From Phytoseiulus persimilis (taxonomy: Eukaryota > Arthropoda > Arachnida > Mesostigmata > Phytoseiidae), in the NCBI GenBank assembly GCA_037576195.1, contig CM075103.1:31766723-31830722 (forward strand): a stretch of 64,000 nucleotides of DNA, read 5' to 3'. This document shows positions 13,601 to 25,800 of this stretch, piece by piece. Every line of letters begins with the position of its first letter. Position 1 is the first letter of the stretch. The notes below the pieces were generated by a model. The model was given only the letters and a program-made list of their open reading frames with translations. It ran no database searches and was not told where the DNA came from. The position numbers were made by a program, and so were the translations under genes.

Positions 13601-15851
13601 ACATCACCATTCCCATCGGTCTGAAGGGGACTGTGATCGGCGTTCATAAGTAAGTTCTCGTGTGATGCTCTCCAGCTCAGATTTATCTGTCATGCTCCAT
13701 CAACATTTTGATGAACTCCACGAATAATTCAGAACCGATGAAGAATCAGCCGACGACCGCGAAGCGACGTACGAAATCCTTTTCGACGAAGACTTCCCCA
13801 CCGGCACCGAGAGCCGGGGGGCCCGGGGACATCGTGTCGCGACCCTTTCCAGCGTTTCCATGATCAACATCACTCATGGAGCTCGGGTAAGCTAGCGTTC
13901 CCGAGAGCGATCTTGTCCCCTCCGATCGGAGAAATAATAATCGCGAGGCCTTCCTCCGGGCAGATGAATGGCACGGATAAATATCATCAAGAAGTTTCGC
14001 GACAAGGACAGGGAGCTTGGAGTTCCCAGGCGGAAACGAAGATGAAAATTATGTCGAGACAATCACCGGCTCAGAGCAGAGATCATTCGAAGAAGAAATA
14101 CGAGAAGAACGGCGCAACCAAATCCGCAGATACCGGAAAACCGACATCATTATCGCCGAAAACGCAGAAACATGAGCCATCGCCATCGAGGCCGAAACAG
14201 AAAAACGGCGATCAAAGAACCGAGCAGCAATGGTTCCAAGCGGTGAGTGAGACACATCTAGTTCTATGCTATGCCCATCCGGGAAGCACACGAAGATTGA
14301 AACTTTCCTTTTTTTTGCCAGTTCACCGATCCCAAAGGGAATCGACAAGGCGGAGCAGCTGGGAAGAGGGAGAGGAAACAAAATCCAGAGAAAGCAGCTC
14401 AGGCATCGCCGCAGAAGAAACCCCCGCCGCCGAAGGAAATAAACATCAGCGTGAGTGAGCTCTTCAACGAGATTGAAGGTGAGACAACACATCCAAGAGC
14501 TGGAGTTGCAGTGAAATTTTCGTGTCTGGAATAGGATTGCGTCAAACCTCAAAGACACTTCGATTACAGAACCCGTTTTAGGTGTGAAAGCGCAGCAGGG
14601 GTCGAAAACGCGCCAGCAACCAGGACCGGTCGCAGGGATCAAGATCTCCGTCGAGGACCTATTCAAATCTCTCCAGGTTGCCCAAACCCCTGTTTCGTCG
14701 TTGGCTGGTGTACCGCCTCCGGTGGTTACTTCAGCAACAACCGAACCACAACAGAAGCCTCGACAGCCTGCCGCGGGGCGGGAAAGTCTGGCAAACAGAC
14801 CAAACGTTCACCAGGCTCATGAAAAGCAACGTCATCATCAGCAACAATCTCACAACCAGAACCATAATCAATACCCACAGCACCAAAACCATCGCCACAT
14901 CCCACAACATTCACAAGATCCGCGCGGGAGACATCCCCGTGAATACCATAACGTTCCGCCCCCGCAGCATTGGGGACCAAACGGATCTCGGGGGCAATTC
15001 CATGGCAGACCAAAGTATTACGGAAACATGCATGGTCCTGCACGACACATGTACAACCCACACGGTGCTTGTCATCCTGAGCAGCATCACTACCAACACC
15101 ACAACGAGCAGCAACGGCGTCACTACAGAAACGACGAAGCATCGCGACCGAAGTCAAGCCAAGCTCCAGATAAAGCTTTCATACCCTCTCAGGTGAGACA
15201 TCATAGATAGTCCCCTCCAGGTTACGCTAATCGCATTATTCTCAAATGTAAACCTGAATCATCAGGATCGGAGAATTCTCCGTTCCGGCAGGATCGAATT
15301 TATCCAGTTTCGCCTCAAGGTGCTCCGTTCCGCAGGTGCTGCTCGCTCAGGGAACCAAGCCGTCGGGATCTAAAGCCACACCGAATAACGGTCGGCGGGG
15401 CGATGAGCCAGACGGCAAAGATCAAAAGAAGGCTCCTCAGGTTTGCGAGGTGAGCGAATTGCCGTCCCCTTCCAACTATTACGCGTCACCGACTGTTACG
15501 ATTTCGTCGTGACTCAGTCTAACACCAGTCGGTCCTCTGAGGCGACAAACGATTGAGTGTTGCTAGCTGAGCGCTGATGAGTTTTCGTGATCACAGGTTG
15601 CTCCCATCCGAGGTCCTATGTGGAAAACTGAAGATGACAAACCCAACACGACGAAGTCGCAAACCGACCCGAGTGCGCCGCAGGCGGAGTCCTCGAAGAG
15701 TCAGAGTACGCCTCAGAGATCTCCGCCGAATCCTCCGAAGTCGGCAGCTCAACAGAGTCAAGCTCAAGCGGAAGCAGGCGGAGGCCCGGCGGTTCGCAAG
15801 CGTACGGGGAAGGCGAATAGAATGGGCGCATTATTCGAAAAATCAAATTGA
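7675..15851 (+). CDS. XRN1: XRN1 (Pacman) cytoplasmic 5'-3' exoribonuclease, complete, 26 exons
   Basis: Degrades decapped 5'-monophosphate mRNA in the cytoplasm (P-body mRNA decay). Exons: 7675-7749, 8286-8428, 8532-8621, 8704-8979, 9088-9200, 9295-9477, 9573-9715, 9861-9965, 10166-10383, 10535-10690, 10790-10948, 11047-11240, 11371-11669, 11824-11967, 12051-12221, 12329-12459, 12633-12827, 12962-13157, 13296-13406, 13495-13649, 13733-13886, 13964-14242, 14322-14478, 14582-15192, 15336-15449, 15597-15851. All phases join, giving 1608 residues (human XRN1 has about 1700). The start [15 protein letters not shown] is the invariant XRN N-terminus. Catalytic-core landmarks are DMNGIIH (exon 2), [11 protein letters not shown] (exon 4), [10 protein letters not shown] (exon 5), [12 protein letters not shown] (exon 7) and the [16 protein letters not shown] junction (exons 9-10). 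The middle exons match the beta-rich domains of XRN1 ([13 protein letters not shown], exon 17), not nuclear XRN2. The C-terminal 400 or so residues are low complexity, rich in Lys/Pro/Gln/His. The intron after exon 7 is GC-AG. The 5' end of exon 25 is the least certain boundary. Confidence 0.97.
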
Positions 15852-17642
15852 CGTCCTGCTTGATGAGATTCATTTTCGTTGCTTTCGATCCATCTTGTAT
15901 CGGCTGATTAGCCGAAGGAGTTCTTTGTTTAGATTCGGAAAATTCCCCCCTTGTGACGGATCGGGAAGTGATTCCCGATTCTCTCGGCTTACCCCGAAAC
16001 CCCCGGAATAATTGTGTTCAAGAGATGGACTCGAACGCGCATTGGCGTCGTCATTGTCATTGTGAATTTATTGTATGACATCATTGTCCCGTTTCAACGA
16101 AGCTCTCGAGTGAGGAATTAATCATTTTTCAAGCTGAGAGACGTATTCTCACTCGATTCGTGGTGACCTAGTGATAAGTTATCCTGCATTCGCGACACTG
16201 TTTGCAATGTTGTCAATGAAACATGTAACGTGTAAAACAGGCTCTGATCTGGACAGATCTCAAAAGGAAATTCCAGTGTTTCGTCCTGGCCAGATTTGCA
16301 TTCGATGTGTTACGGGTTCAGTTCTAGTCTCGGCAGAGTTTTTTTCATGAGCCAAAAGTCGAAAGAACACTGAGATCGACTCATCAGTAACAGGCTACGC
16401 AGAGGACACATTTCTCTCGAGCTCATACGCATCGGGAGGAAGACAAGGGGTTCTGTAATATGGATCAACAATAAAGCTTGGGAGAATTATGAGAGAACCA
16501 GTCTCGTGAATAAATATCCAGGTCCCCATCTGGAACAGTGTGTCTCAACGAGGTCGGTTTCGACCACCGAATGTCGGCGGCTGACCGTCAGAATAAAGGA
16601 GCCGGGTCGGCTGCAGGTGGGTCAAAGGGCAAGGTAGAGGAACAATGATTTGGAACTCAGGGACTTCCAGGAACACCCCGGGACAACGAATGTTTCCGGC
16701 TGGTTCACTGGAAGAGGTCAGGATGCGTCAGCATGCTTCGTTCCGTCATGCCCATAGCCATCATAGGACCCGGAAAATAAAATCGACCGCGAACGAGCAT
16801 TCTCAGAAATAGGATTGGCGTTCTTGGTTAGTTGCCCGTTGAAATTTCCTCAACATCGCGGTGGCGATGCGCTCGGTCCGGGCTTCCGGACGAACATCGA
16901 ACTCCGCGTGGTAGATCACAACGCGGCGTTGCTGATCACCACCAAAACAGAGCGATGGTAATAATTCTTCTCTATTTCAGAGTGAAAAAGTTCCACACTT
17001 CACGGTAAGCGCTTTTCAGCTCAAGAAGTGTTTGAAGAAGAAAAAGTTGAATACCAAGGTATCGGAGTTGAACGCAAGCTCAAACGGGATACGGACCTCG
17101 CAGTCCCTGAAGCTGGATTTGGTTCTGCGTGTACGCCTAACTCTAGACCGGCGCAAGAATAGTTCGGAGAACTCTCTGTAACGTCGAAAAACTTTGCTGG
17201 CGGGGGAATCGAGGAACATAAATCGTTGAACACGTCTCGGAAGAAGTGTCCGGGGTAGACGGGTGACTCCTCTGCTGCGGTTCCGAGCTCACCAAGACCT
17301 GGTATCTTTGAAGAGTTTAAATTTCATCTTCGGACCTTGATGCGGAACTCGATTCCCGATCAACAATAACCGATTGAAAGATGAATGAATGGGCTGAGCC
17401 GATAGAATCCTCATTCGGATAATCTCGAATATGGGCTCCAGATTCCCGTTTCGGGTGAGCAGTGCCAAGAGACTTCAGTGCAGACCTTCAAGGTGATGAA
17501 TCTGTGAAGAATTCATCGTTTCTGTCTTCGAAGAACTCGTAGGTATCGAAGACCGTGGTAGTAAACCTGACAAGTAGTTCTTCGCTTCCCAGAATGCACG
17601 AAACAGCGCGAGGGAAGTGAAAGCTCAGGCAGCTGTGTGATA
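15852..17642. other. Intergenic region: XRN1 3' end and Salvador upstream region
   Basis: Contains AATAAA hexamers near 16471 and 16512 that could serve XRN1 polyadenylation, although they lie more than 600 bases from the stop. No convincing coding gene. A 24-bp segment at 16981-17004 is framed by good splice signals and could be a 5' untranslated exon of Salvador. Confidence 0.45.
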
Positions 17643-20600
17643 ATGCTATCGAAGAAGAAAGAAAAGAAAATTGGCGATGGCATCCAAGGTGAGTGCTTGA
17701 GAAGAAACTGCCCGGTGGGGCTCGATCCAAGAGAGTTTCCACAACGGTCGAAAACCCCCGATCAGAATCGGGGCGCGACGGAGAGTAAGTCTCAAGCGAT
17801 TCGGTTCGTCTCCACAGGGAAATACGTCAAGAAAGAAACTCCGCCGAATCTCACCGTTGTGAACACCTGGTCGGGTGGGAAAACAAAGAAGACGAAAGGA
17901 GTCAGCTGCTCCGGCGTGAGGGAGTGTTCATCGCTGGTGTCATTGGATGACAGAACCCCCATACCAACTTCCCTCGCAGAGAAATGTGCGAAGGCCAAAG
18001 CCCAGGTGAGCTAGATCGCTCACCCTGCTTCCGAAATATACGGAATACTCACCCGGAGTTAGCCTAGCTCGCTCAAGAATGGGAAACTCGATTACGAATT
18101 ACGACTCGATTTTTGACCATTTCACTGAAAGGGGTATCCCTCTCCAGGCGAGCGGAACACCTGCGCCCTCGGGAGCGCTGGCCCGAGGGCCTGTCCGCAG
18201 CTGGCCTGCTCTGCAACTAGCGGATCCAATGAGCAAGCTGCCCCAGCAAACGATTCTTGTGATGCCGTCCCAGCAGATGTGCGCGGATTATGCGAACTTC
18301 GAGCAGTTGCGTCGAGAGCAGCTCCAGCCAAAAATGCCACAGGTCGAAACTATCTATCTCAACTCGAACATGGCTCACCAGTTGGTCGCGTCGTCGAACC
18401 TCAGTGGACCTCCGAGCTCTTCTAGTCAATCGCTAGTGTCGTGCTCCTCGCAGGTTTGTTCGATCATCGGATTTCTGTCAAGGGTGCTGCAGCTCGCATG
18501 ACTCGACTTCCGTCCTCCTTGTGCTGAAGTCAGGAACTGATCTCGAATGCATTCGCTCTTGTTCGCAGCTTGATCCAGTCACGCAAGAGCCGATCTACCA
18601 GAACGATCCCAAATATCACCAATTCCACGGACTCGGAGGCTCCAGAGTGACGCTGATGCCCTTCGACCATCTCGGTTCCAGTTCGAGGTAGAAATCCGCT
18701 CACTGAGAGCATCAGCATTGGGCTCCATGCTGGTTTGGTGGAACGGGGGTTTGGGGACCGATAGGGGCTGCGTCTTTTCCCGTCGACTTCCGGAGAGCGG
18801 CATCTGGATCGGAGGGTCCTTTCCAGGGAATCGATGGAACCCCATCTGGAGTTCGACGAAAAGTTGCGGAGTTCCGGAAGATCGATTTCCGCGCCCTCCC
18901 CGAGTGATGCCAGAACTAGGGTTTGCAAAAGCCCGCATTCACAGGAAGGCTTGCGAGCTTTGGTGCGGGCTCAATGGAGCTTGCCCCAGGAATCTTGACT
19001 ATCATTAATAGTCAGCGGAGTTTGATAATAGTTATCCGAAAAGTTACAGTAATTATAGTTAATCCGCGGGCTTTTGCGGTTGAAGCCGTCGCGTTTGAGC
19101 CCGCGGTCCTGACGCAGCAGTTGCGGGCGCCCGCGGGCTTGCGGTCCTGAAAATGCGGGCTTTTGCAAACCCTAGCTAGAACGCGGTTTGGATAGTTCCG
19201 TCACGCAATCAATCGGGAACCATCCGATTCCAGCATTTTCTCAAGAACTGAGGACGATGACCGACTTTTGCTGCTGCAACCAGGAGTTACCCTCATGCAT
19301 CATCGGCCCTCCGTGGGGTCGTCAGCATCAGCATCCTCCTACTCCCAACAGCTCCAAGTAAGCATCGGACCGAAGCGACGTTTCCCAGTCGTAGTCTTCG
19401 TGCAATGGGAGTCGTTATCACAGGTGTCAAGTGGACTGTACATCGATTACAGGAGAAGCTCTACCAAAATTGTGACGAGCTGCCTTTACCACCGGGATGG
19501 TCTGCCGACTTGACCATGCGTGGGCGGAAGTACTACATCGACCATAATACGAAAACCACTCATTGGAATCATCCTTTGGAGAAGGAAGGATTGCCCACAG
19601 GCTGGGAACGAGTGGAGCATCCAGAGTTTGGTGAGTGGCCTGAGTTTCTCGAGACGCAGATTTGGATTCTTGCGAGTTGGGGTTCCGGTATGTTCGAGCG
19701 GCCACGAATCCGATCTAAGAAATCTCGAGTCATCGTTATGCTTTCGCAGGAGTGTACTACGTGAACCATATCAGCCGTCAATCGCAATACGAGCACCCAT
19801 GTCTGACGCATTACGGCTCCATGGCGTCTCAGGGTGCCTTGGTTCCGTCACCCAGGGGTCCACCCGTGCATCACGAATTTCACCAGCACAATGTTCTCGT
19901 GCCGCCGAATCCCTATTTAACAGAAGAGATACCGCAATGGCTGCAGGTTAGTTTGCTCGAAGCTTTGGACGAGGACACCGCACCGGGAGATCCGAACAAC
20001 GGGGACCGGAGAGGCAGAGTTTTCCTACCACGAATCTCCGATGATTTCAGGTTTACTCTCGTGCGCCCGCCCTACATGATCACAAAATAAAATGGCTGCT
20101 GTTCAAGTTGCCTGAGTTGGAGTGCTTCCAAGCAATTCTGATCCGGCTCTACAAACAAGAACTCGAGGAGATAGTGATGAGGTGAGCTCTAGCTCGGATG
20201 CGGAAGTACCCAAGAGCTTCTCTGCATGATCTCTACGAAATTTGCGCGCCAAACGCCGGTCCAATCTCTTCTGACCCAAAGCCACGCTGCAGGTACGAGG
20301 CGAAACGCGTCTCCATCATACGGGAAATGACGCGACGCCACCAAGAGGCACAACAGCTGCATCAGCCCATACAACAATCGCAGCAGAGCCATCAGCAGCA
20401 ATTACAGGTTTCGCAGCTCTCACAAATACAACAGCCACAATTAGCTTTACAGCTCCATCGACCGCAAGCGGCTCCACAACTTCAGCAGTCTCTTCAAGCT
20501 CTGCAACCGCAACAGCAGCATCCGTCCCAGCAACAGCAATGGCCGCAACAGCAGCAGAGCTCAGACCAACAACAAACGAAACACAAGCAGCCTGTCTCAT

Positions 20601-20710
20601 ATCCGAACACGAGCGGGGTTTTGTTGATTCATAGCAGCAATTCCCAGCAACCCCCGCCTCAGCACAACAACCTCCAACAATCGATCGAGCCAACGAACAC
20701 GAAACTTTAG
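17643..20710 (+). CDS. SAV1: Salvador (SAV1/WW45) Hippo-pathway scaffold, complete, 9 exons
   Basis: Adaptor that binds the Hippo/MST kinase through its SARAH domain and promotes Warts/LATS activation, which restrains Yorkie/YAP. Exons: 17643-17688, 17818-18005, 18148-18453, 18569-18687, 19246-19357, 19453-19630, 19750-19946, 20051-20181, 20293-20710; phases agree and encode about 564 residues. Exons 1-2 encode MLSKKKEKK then QGKYVKKET, the conserved N-terminal motif. Exon 6 holds the first WW domain (LPLPPGW ... [17 protein letters not shown]). Exons 6-7 hold the second, with Tyr in place of the second Trp (LPTGWERV ... QSQYEHPC), as in other Salvadors. [13 protein letters not shown] leads into the SARAH domain (exons 8-9, [13 protein letters not shown] ... 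[10 protein letters not shown]). Beyond it is an unusual Gln-rich tail of about 115 residues encoded by CAG/CAA runs. The start of exon 5 was chosen because only that acceptor keeps phase and gives an open frame into the WW exon. A hAT-type MITE sits in the intron between exons 4 and 5. Confidence 0.95.
18917..19174. mobile_element. 258-bp hAT-type MITE in a Salvador intron
   Basis: Ends are inverted: the left begins TAGGGTTTGCAAAAGCCCGC and the right ends with the reverse complement, GCGGGCTTTTGCAAACCCTA. The pairing extends a few more bases. The element is flanked by 8-bp near-identical direct repeats, GCCAGAAC (18909-18916) and GCTAGAAC (19175-19182), as expected for an hAT target-site duplication with one later mutation. 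The TAGGGTTTGCAAA terminus and GCCCGC-rich subterminal sequence resemble hAT elements. No transposase is encoded, so it is non-autonomous. Confidence 0.88.
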
Positions 20711-21630
20711 CAACTTGTTAGACAACAACGCGCACAGCTTTTATCGACCGAGATGACACCTGATCACCTCCGTGGGTTCGTGAATCGGAGAACGCATCTC
20801 AGGTCCGACATCCTCAACGGAGGCAGTTCGACCCAAACAAAGTAATTTCAGCTCGATCACCACTCAAATAGCTTGTGATTTGTAGTTAAGCGGAAGCACC
20901 AACAAAATTCAAAACCCTGAAAGTGAGAGCGGGTTCGAAACTGTGGCGCTTTCCCGGGTAGAATATTGTGGAGCTGTGGCAGGAGAATCGTCGGTTTTCT
21001 CCTACTCTTTGTGCATTACGGATCGCGAGAACATGGGTTTAAGATGGAGTACAGTGGGTTGACTCGAGAGTGACGCGTGTCGCTTGCTTGTTCTTCCATG
21101 GAGTGGCCCTCGCCATACTTGCCTAGGCGGGAAACGATATCAGGAGATTATTTTCCTCAACGGGTTGTTCATAGCCTCAGAAGGTAGTTCGTACGCAGCG
21201 ACTTCTCTTTTTGCGATTTGACGGGTTCTCCCAGGGAGTTGAGGGTAATCCAAGGAGTTTCGCGCGGGTGTCACCACGGGAATCGCTTGGAATTCCCACG
21301 AAAGGTCGCCGCCGCCAAAGATTGAACGCGAGAGAGGGCGACGGAGTGAAAGTCACTTGTTGATAGAGGGTCTTGAAATGTTAAACGGATTGAGTATTTT
21401 TCTTCTATTTTGTAAATATCCTATTAAATATCTATCTCGAGACTGACTCAGGAACTGGAGGCCATTTTCTCATCCGAATGAAGTAATTCTCCTGCAGAAT
21501 CCTACCAATCGGTGCTGATTCGAGAAAAAATTCGACTGCATACACCAGTGCTTTAAAATTCATAAATCTATTCATATATTTACAAAATTAACAAGTAGTG
21601 CTGATGACATGCCTTCGGGAGCAGGGACGG
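20711..21630. other. Convergent 3' region of Salvador and TRAPPC2L
   Basis: The two genes are tail-to-tail, about 920 bp apart. The middle is AT-rich (about 21380-21600) and presumably holds both 3' untranslated regions and polyadenylation sites, although I see no perfect AATAAA for either gene. Confidence 0.6.
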
Positions 21631-22897
21631 CTAAGCCTTCCTCATGATATCATTCACTACAGCTTCGAATTTCCTGCAAGAATATCGTGAAGTTTGAACC
21701 ATGAGTTGCTTCGCAACTTTAGAGACCTGTTGATGAGTTTTTCGGGCCAGCTTGCGACAATTGTCGCCGCTGGATTCAACCAGGGGAAGCATATAGTGCC
21801 CGTAATGGAGGTGATAAATATTCAGTTGCCCGGACAAAACGTTCGTGATGTGAACTTGACAATTGATGCAAGCCGTGCGAAGCACTGATTAACATCTCAG
21901 TCTGCCGATCGAGGTTTCTGGGAGGGCGTCGACTTCCTCCAAGATCCGTGATCGCTTGTTGGTCAGTCTCGTGGACGACAAAGTCGCGAAAGATTGCCGA
22001 ATCGTTGCGTCCGCTCGGGAAACAACTCTCCCCTCGGACATTGAGTGCCGCTCCGCTCCATCATCTCTCGAACTTACTCTGATTTAATTTCTTCCCCGGC
22101 AACGTAAAATGGGTTGCTGATGACTTCGGTGTATGCCTGGTGGAGACGGTTAAACCAGTTTCTCAAATCGTTATCTCGGAACTGCACGGCCACTCCAAGC
22201 TCGACGATGATAACAATTTTGATCTTCGTATTCGTCACATAGCCGTAGAGTTTGTACTCGTCCAGTGAGTAAAGGACACCAAGGCAAAGGTCTCGCGAAT
22301 CGTTCCTGGAATTGATTTGGAGACAAGTGTTACCATGGACACCCCAGGCCTGCATGGGGAAAACGGACATTTTTCAGTCTGATCTCCGGTGCGAAGCACT
22401 CGTGATTTCATTCTTTGGAACGCTCGGTTGATCCACTCGGGAATCCAACCCGAGTGAATTGGAAACTGCATAGAAGCTCCTTCACGTACTTCGCCGGAGT
22501 TGTAGCGTTTACTTTTTCCTCTACTACATCCAGTGAAGTGTGGAGCATGTACAGTAGCTTGTTGGCAAGTTCACCATTCGCGGGTTCTGCGACCGTTCGG
22601 AGGTACAGCGGCGAATTCTGAAGTGGACAGAAGTTCCAATTCAGTATTGAACAGACATACGCCTGACTGAGAGTTGGATCCGAGCTTTATCGTCTCCGTT
22701 CAACTGATGAGCGTCCTCTGATAGAATGATCGGAACACTTCCATGGGTCACTAAGGTTGACCGTCAACTTGAGAGCGGATATTGATGTGACAGGTGATTT
22801 CAACTTGATTCCTCTTGGGATCCCTTCTCGGGCATGGCCGAAGAAGCGCGAGTCGAATACCCACATCTTTGTTGATCAGTGCTAGAGCCACAGCCAT
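21631..22897 (-). CDS. TRAPPC2L: TRAPPC2L, TRAPP complex subunit 2-like protein, complete, 4 exons
   Basis: Longin-fold subunit of the TRAPP vesicle-tethering complex, acting in ER-Golgi and Golgi traffic. Minus-strand exons in order are 22897-22865 (MAVALALINKD), 22617-22490 (NSPLYLRT ... MLHTSLDVVEEK), 22305-22078 (LCLGVLYSLDEYKLYGYVTNTK ... NPFY) and 21673-21631 (KFEAVVNDIM, stop TAG). Phases 0, 2 and 2 join cleanly, giving 143 residues against about 140 in the human protein. Matches to human include PLYIR, the HTSLDVV block, the DYKVYGYVTNSK block, the LHNSYTDV helix and the CNPFY motif. It is TRAPPC2L rather than TRAPPC2 because of the MAV-type start and the YGYVTN-K segment. It is convergent with Salvador. 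Confidence 0.95.
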
Positions 22898-25800
22898 CGC
22901 TCAGAGTCTCACTTTCGCAACACGGTTTCTTGTAAAGCCCGGCACAAGATCTCGAATCGAGTCAGATGTCAGAGGCGTTCTCATGTGTTCTTGTTGTGGT
23001 TCGGGTACACTGTGTCGCCATTTTAGTCCCGACCTGGTGGCGGGCGACTTCGAATGCGAGCCGCGCGTTCTCATGTCGAAACTTCTACATCACACAGAGT
23101 TTCGATTCCCGCGCTCGCATCATATCGATTCAGGGGGAGTCGTGCTCAAGCTCTCGGAATTGCCCCAAAGCACTTGCTCCGGGTTCTCCAATCCTCAGCA
23201 TTCGTGACCTCTGCTCCGGAATCCTCTCGTTCCATCGTATTCTGAGGGTCGCTCTCGGAAAAGTTACTCGGAACAGTGCGAGAAGACGATTCTGTCGAGA
23301 GATCTGGGCACCGCCAGCTTCTCGAGTTTGCCTTTAGCGTTGGAGCGCCTCGTTCCTCCCGATCTCGGTGTGTCTGGCTCTTCCCCGCGCACGACTTCTT
23401 TCTCGCCAGAGTTTCGAGAATTGTTCGGCCGAGACTATCGCCCGCTTCACGTGAAGCTTCAAAGTGTGGTATTTTTGGTGGCTGAGTGTTACGAAGTCTC
23501 CAGCTGACAACAAAATCAAAGTTTAGCGTAGACTCCAATACCTAAAATATCCAGGCTTGGAGGGTTCGACCCTTTCGACACCACGGTCTGAGGACGTTAT
23601 TGTTCGGTGGCATTTCCCTGGAGCAGGGATGTCCAGTCAGCATGGCAGAAGGAGGACGTTGAAGTGCATAGACTCAGGTCGCGTTACGCGCAGCCGCCCC
23701 ACCCAAATTTTTGTCCTTCCTCATCATTGTCTTGATCTAGAATGTTTCCATAATGCTTCACTCACCCGTAGAATTATCTGACGCTGTCTGCCCAGAACCG
23801 CAAACTATCAAGCTTCTACTATGTTTGGGTCGGCCTCAAAACCAGAATCCGCGATGCGCTGGATCAATGGATTAGTGAGCGAGATGAGACCGGACGACTA
23901 AAAGTACACGTTCTAGAGTCTGAACGGTAGTCCACGTACCGTGTGGGGTCCACATATGATTGACACCGTTTTTGGGGTGAGGTCGTCAGCACGCTTAGGT
24001 GCGCTGGTGTTTGCGCTCCATTACAGGACACATCGGCCTTTTTCGGCCCTGCTGACCGAGCCACCGGTCGCTCGGAACGTTCTCGCCGTTGCCGCATTCA
24101 TCATCATTGACATCATGATCATCATCACTATTGTCATCTTATGGACCACCGCGGCGACGGCAGAGCTCTGCTGCCATCGCTGAGATGTGAAGCGTTCCGG
24201 TGGAAAACCTCGCGGCTGAATCGCACCGTATGGAAGCACAGCGCTGAGGACGATGGCAACGAAACGCCGAGACTGGGATCGCCGTACACAAGGTTGCAGC
24301 GGGTCGACTTATGGAGCTCGAGTGTGAATGTTAAGATTCTTCTCGGAGAATGGCCTGACACAATGTTGATCATGATTGCGTTGCGTTCATCGGCTGCGAG
24401 CATCGATTCTCGCCGATCTCAGGCCGATGGGCGACGGATGCGATCTCGGGACCCGTGTTTCAGTTGCGCTGTTTTTTTCCCACGCGCTGATCTCCCAGTA
24501 CTCTTAAATTCGTAACGGGGGTCACGTTGCCCTATCGTGAAGGTCAAACTACTCATAGAAGCGAGCTGTCCCCACAATTCGCGCCCATGAATCTTCCCGA
24601 TGAGGCGTCAGCGCGGTGAGCAATGTTCCCGGAGTTTCGGTTCCAGTTCCGAGCGAACGACCATACTACGGATCAGTCGAAGTGATTTCCGAGATAGGGA
24701 ATTTACCGACCGAGGAAGAATGGAGTGCTCGGGAACTTTGCTCATGTTGTACCTCAACTGATGTCATTCCAACTTCAATCCCGAACAGCTCGATCCGAAG
24801 GGGAGAAGAGATCTGGTCAGCGAACACGATTCACGGACTAGCATGAATCCGTCCTCCAGCGGTCATACTCACCAGAGCGAACTATTATCGAATCTGACGG
24901 CGTTTGTGCCCTCGGGGCTATTATTCTGTTCCTGACTGTCCATCAGGAAGCGGCGCCTTCGGAAAGAGCAGCATCTTCCACCGGAGAAGCACTGTGCTCG
25001 ATAGCTTCGCTATGCATGAAATCGAGGATGTGGTCGTCCGTATGTCCTCGAAAAACTCCCACGCGATTGATCGGATCGACATAGAACACGCGGCATGTTG
25101 TGGAGTGGCTTGCAAGGAAGGACGGAGGCCACCCGCAATCACAACCCGGAACGGTAGTTAGTAGGAATCATTGATGAGAAAGAGCCGGCTTCCTTGATGT
25201 GTTTAGTAGGTGCTAAACCCCTTACGAGGTTGATCTTCTGCGAGCTCCTAAAATACATGTTTTCGTCCCAAAGAGATTCCTCTGCCACAGGATCTTGGAT
25301 AATTGTGTTTTCGGTGTCCACAAAAGTCATTCTACGCCGCGGTTCCCCAAATAGAGCGAGCAAGTCTCCGCGTTCGACAACTTGGCGAATGAGTCGCCAC
25401 TTTCTGACTGTGAGCCACAATCGATTCTAGGAGGATGTCTGGTCTCTGGCAAAATTTTGAGAGATCAGGAGTCCGTTGGATCATTCTGCGCCTGAGGCGG
25501 CCTCTGAGTGCACTGTTGTTCTACACCAAAGTATTCATCGGCTCTTGACTCAAACCGAAATCATTCTTGGGGAGACCCAACTGGTATCTCTGGTGCTTGG
25601 GGTTTCCGAGACGACTTTTCGTTCCGTGTGTAACTCCGGGGGATTAGATGATATGCCCTCCACGGAGGACACGTGAGCTCCTTGGAGCCATCGTGCGTCT
25701 GCAGTGGATATTCAAGATACCTGTTCGCTCTCTTGAATTTTGTGGCTCGCGGGAGATCCGTTTTGACTTCAAGATGGTCTCAGAGTCAAAAAAATGGGGG

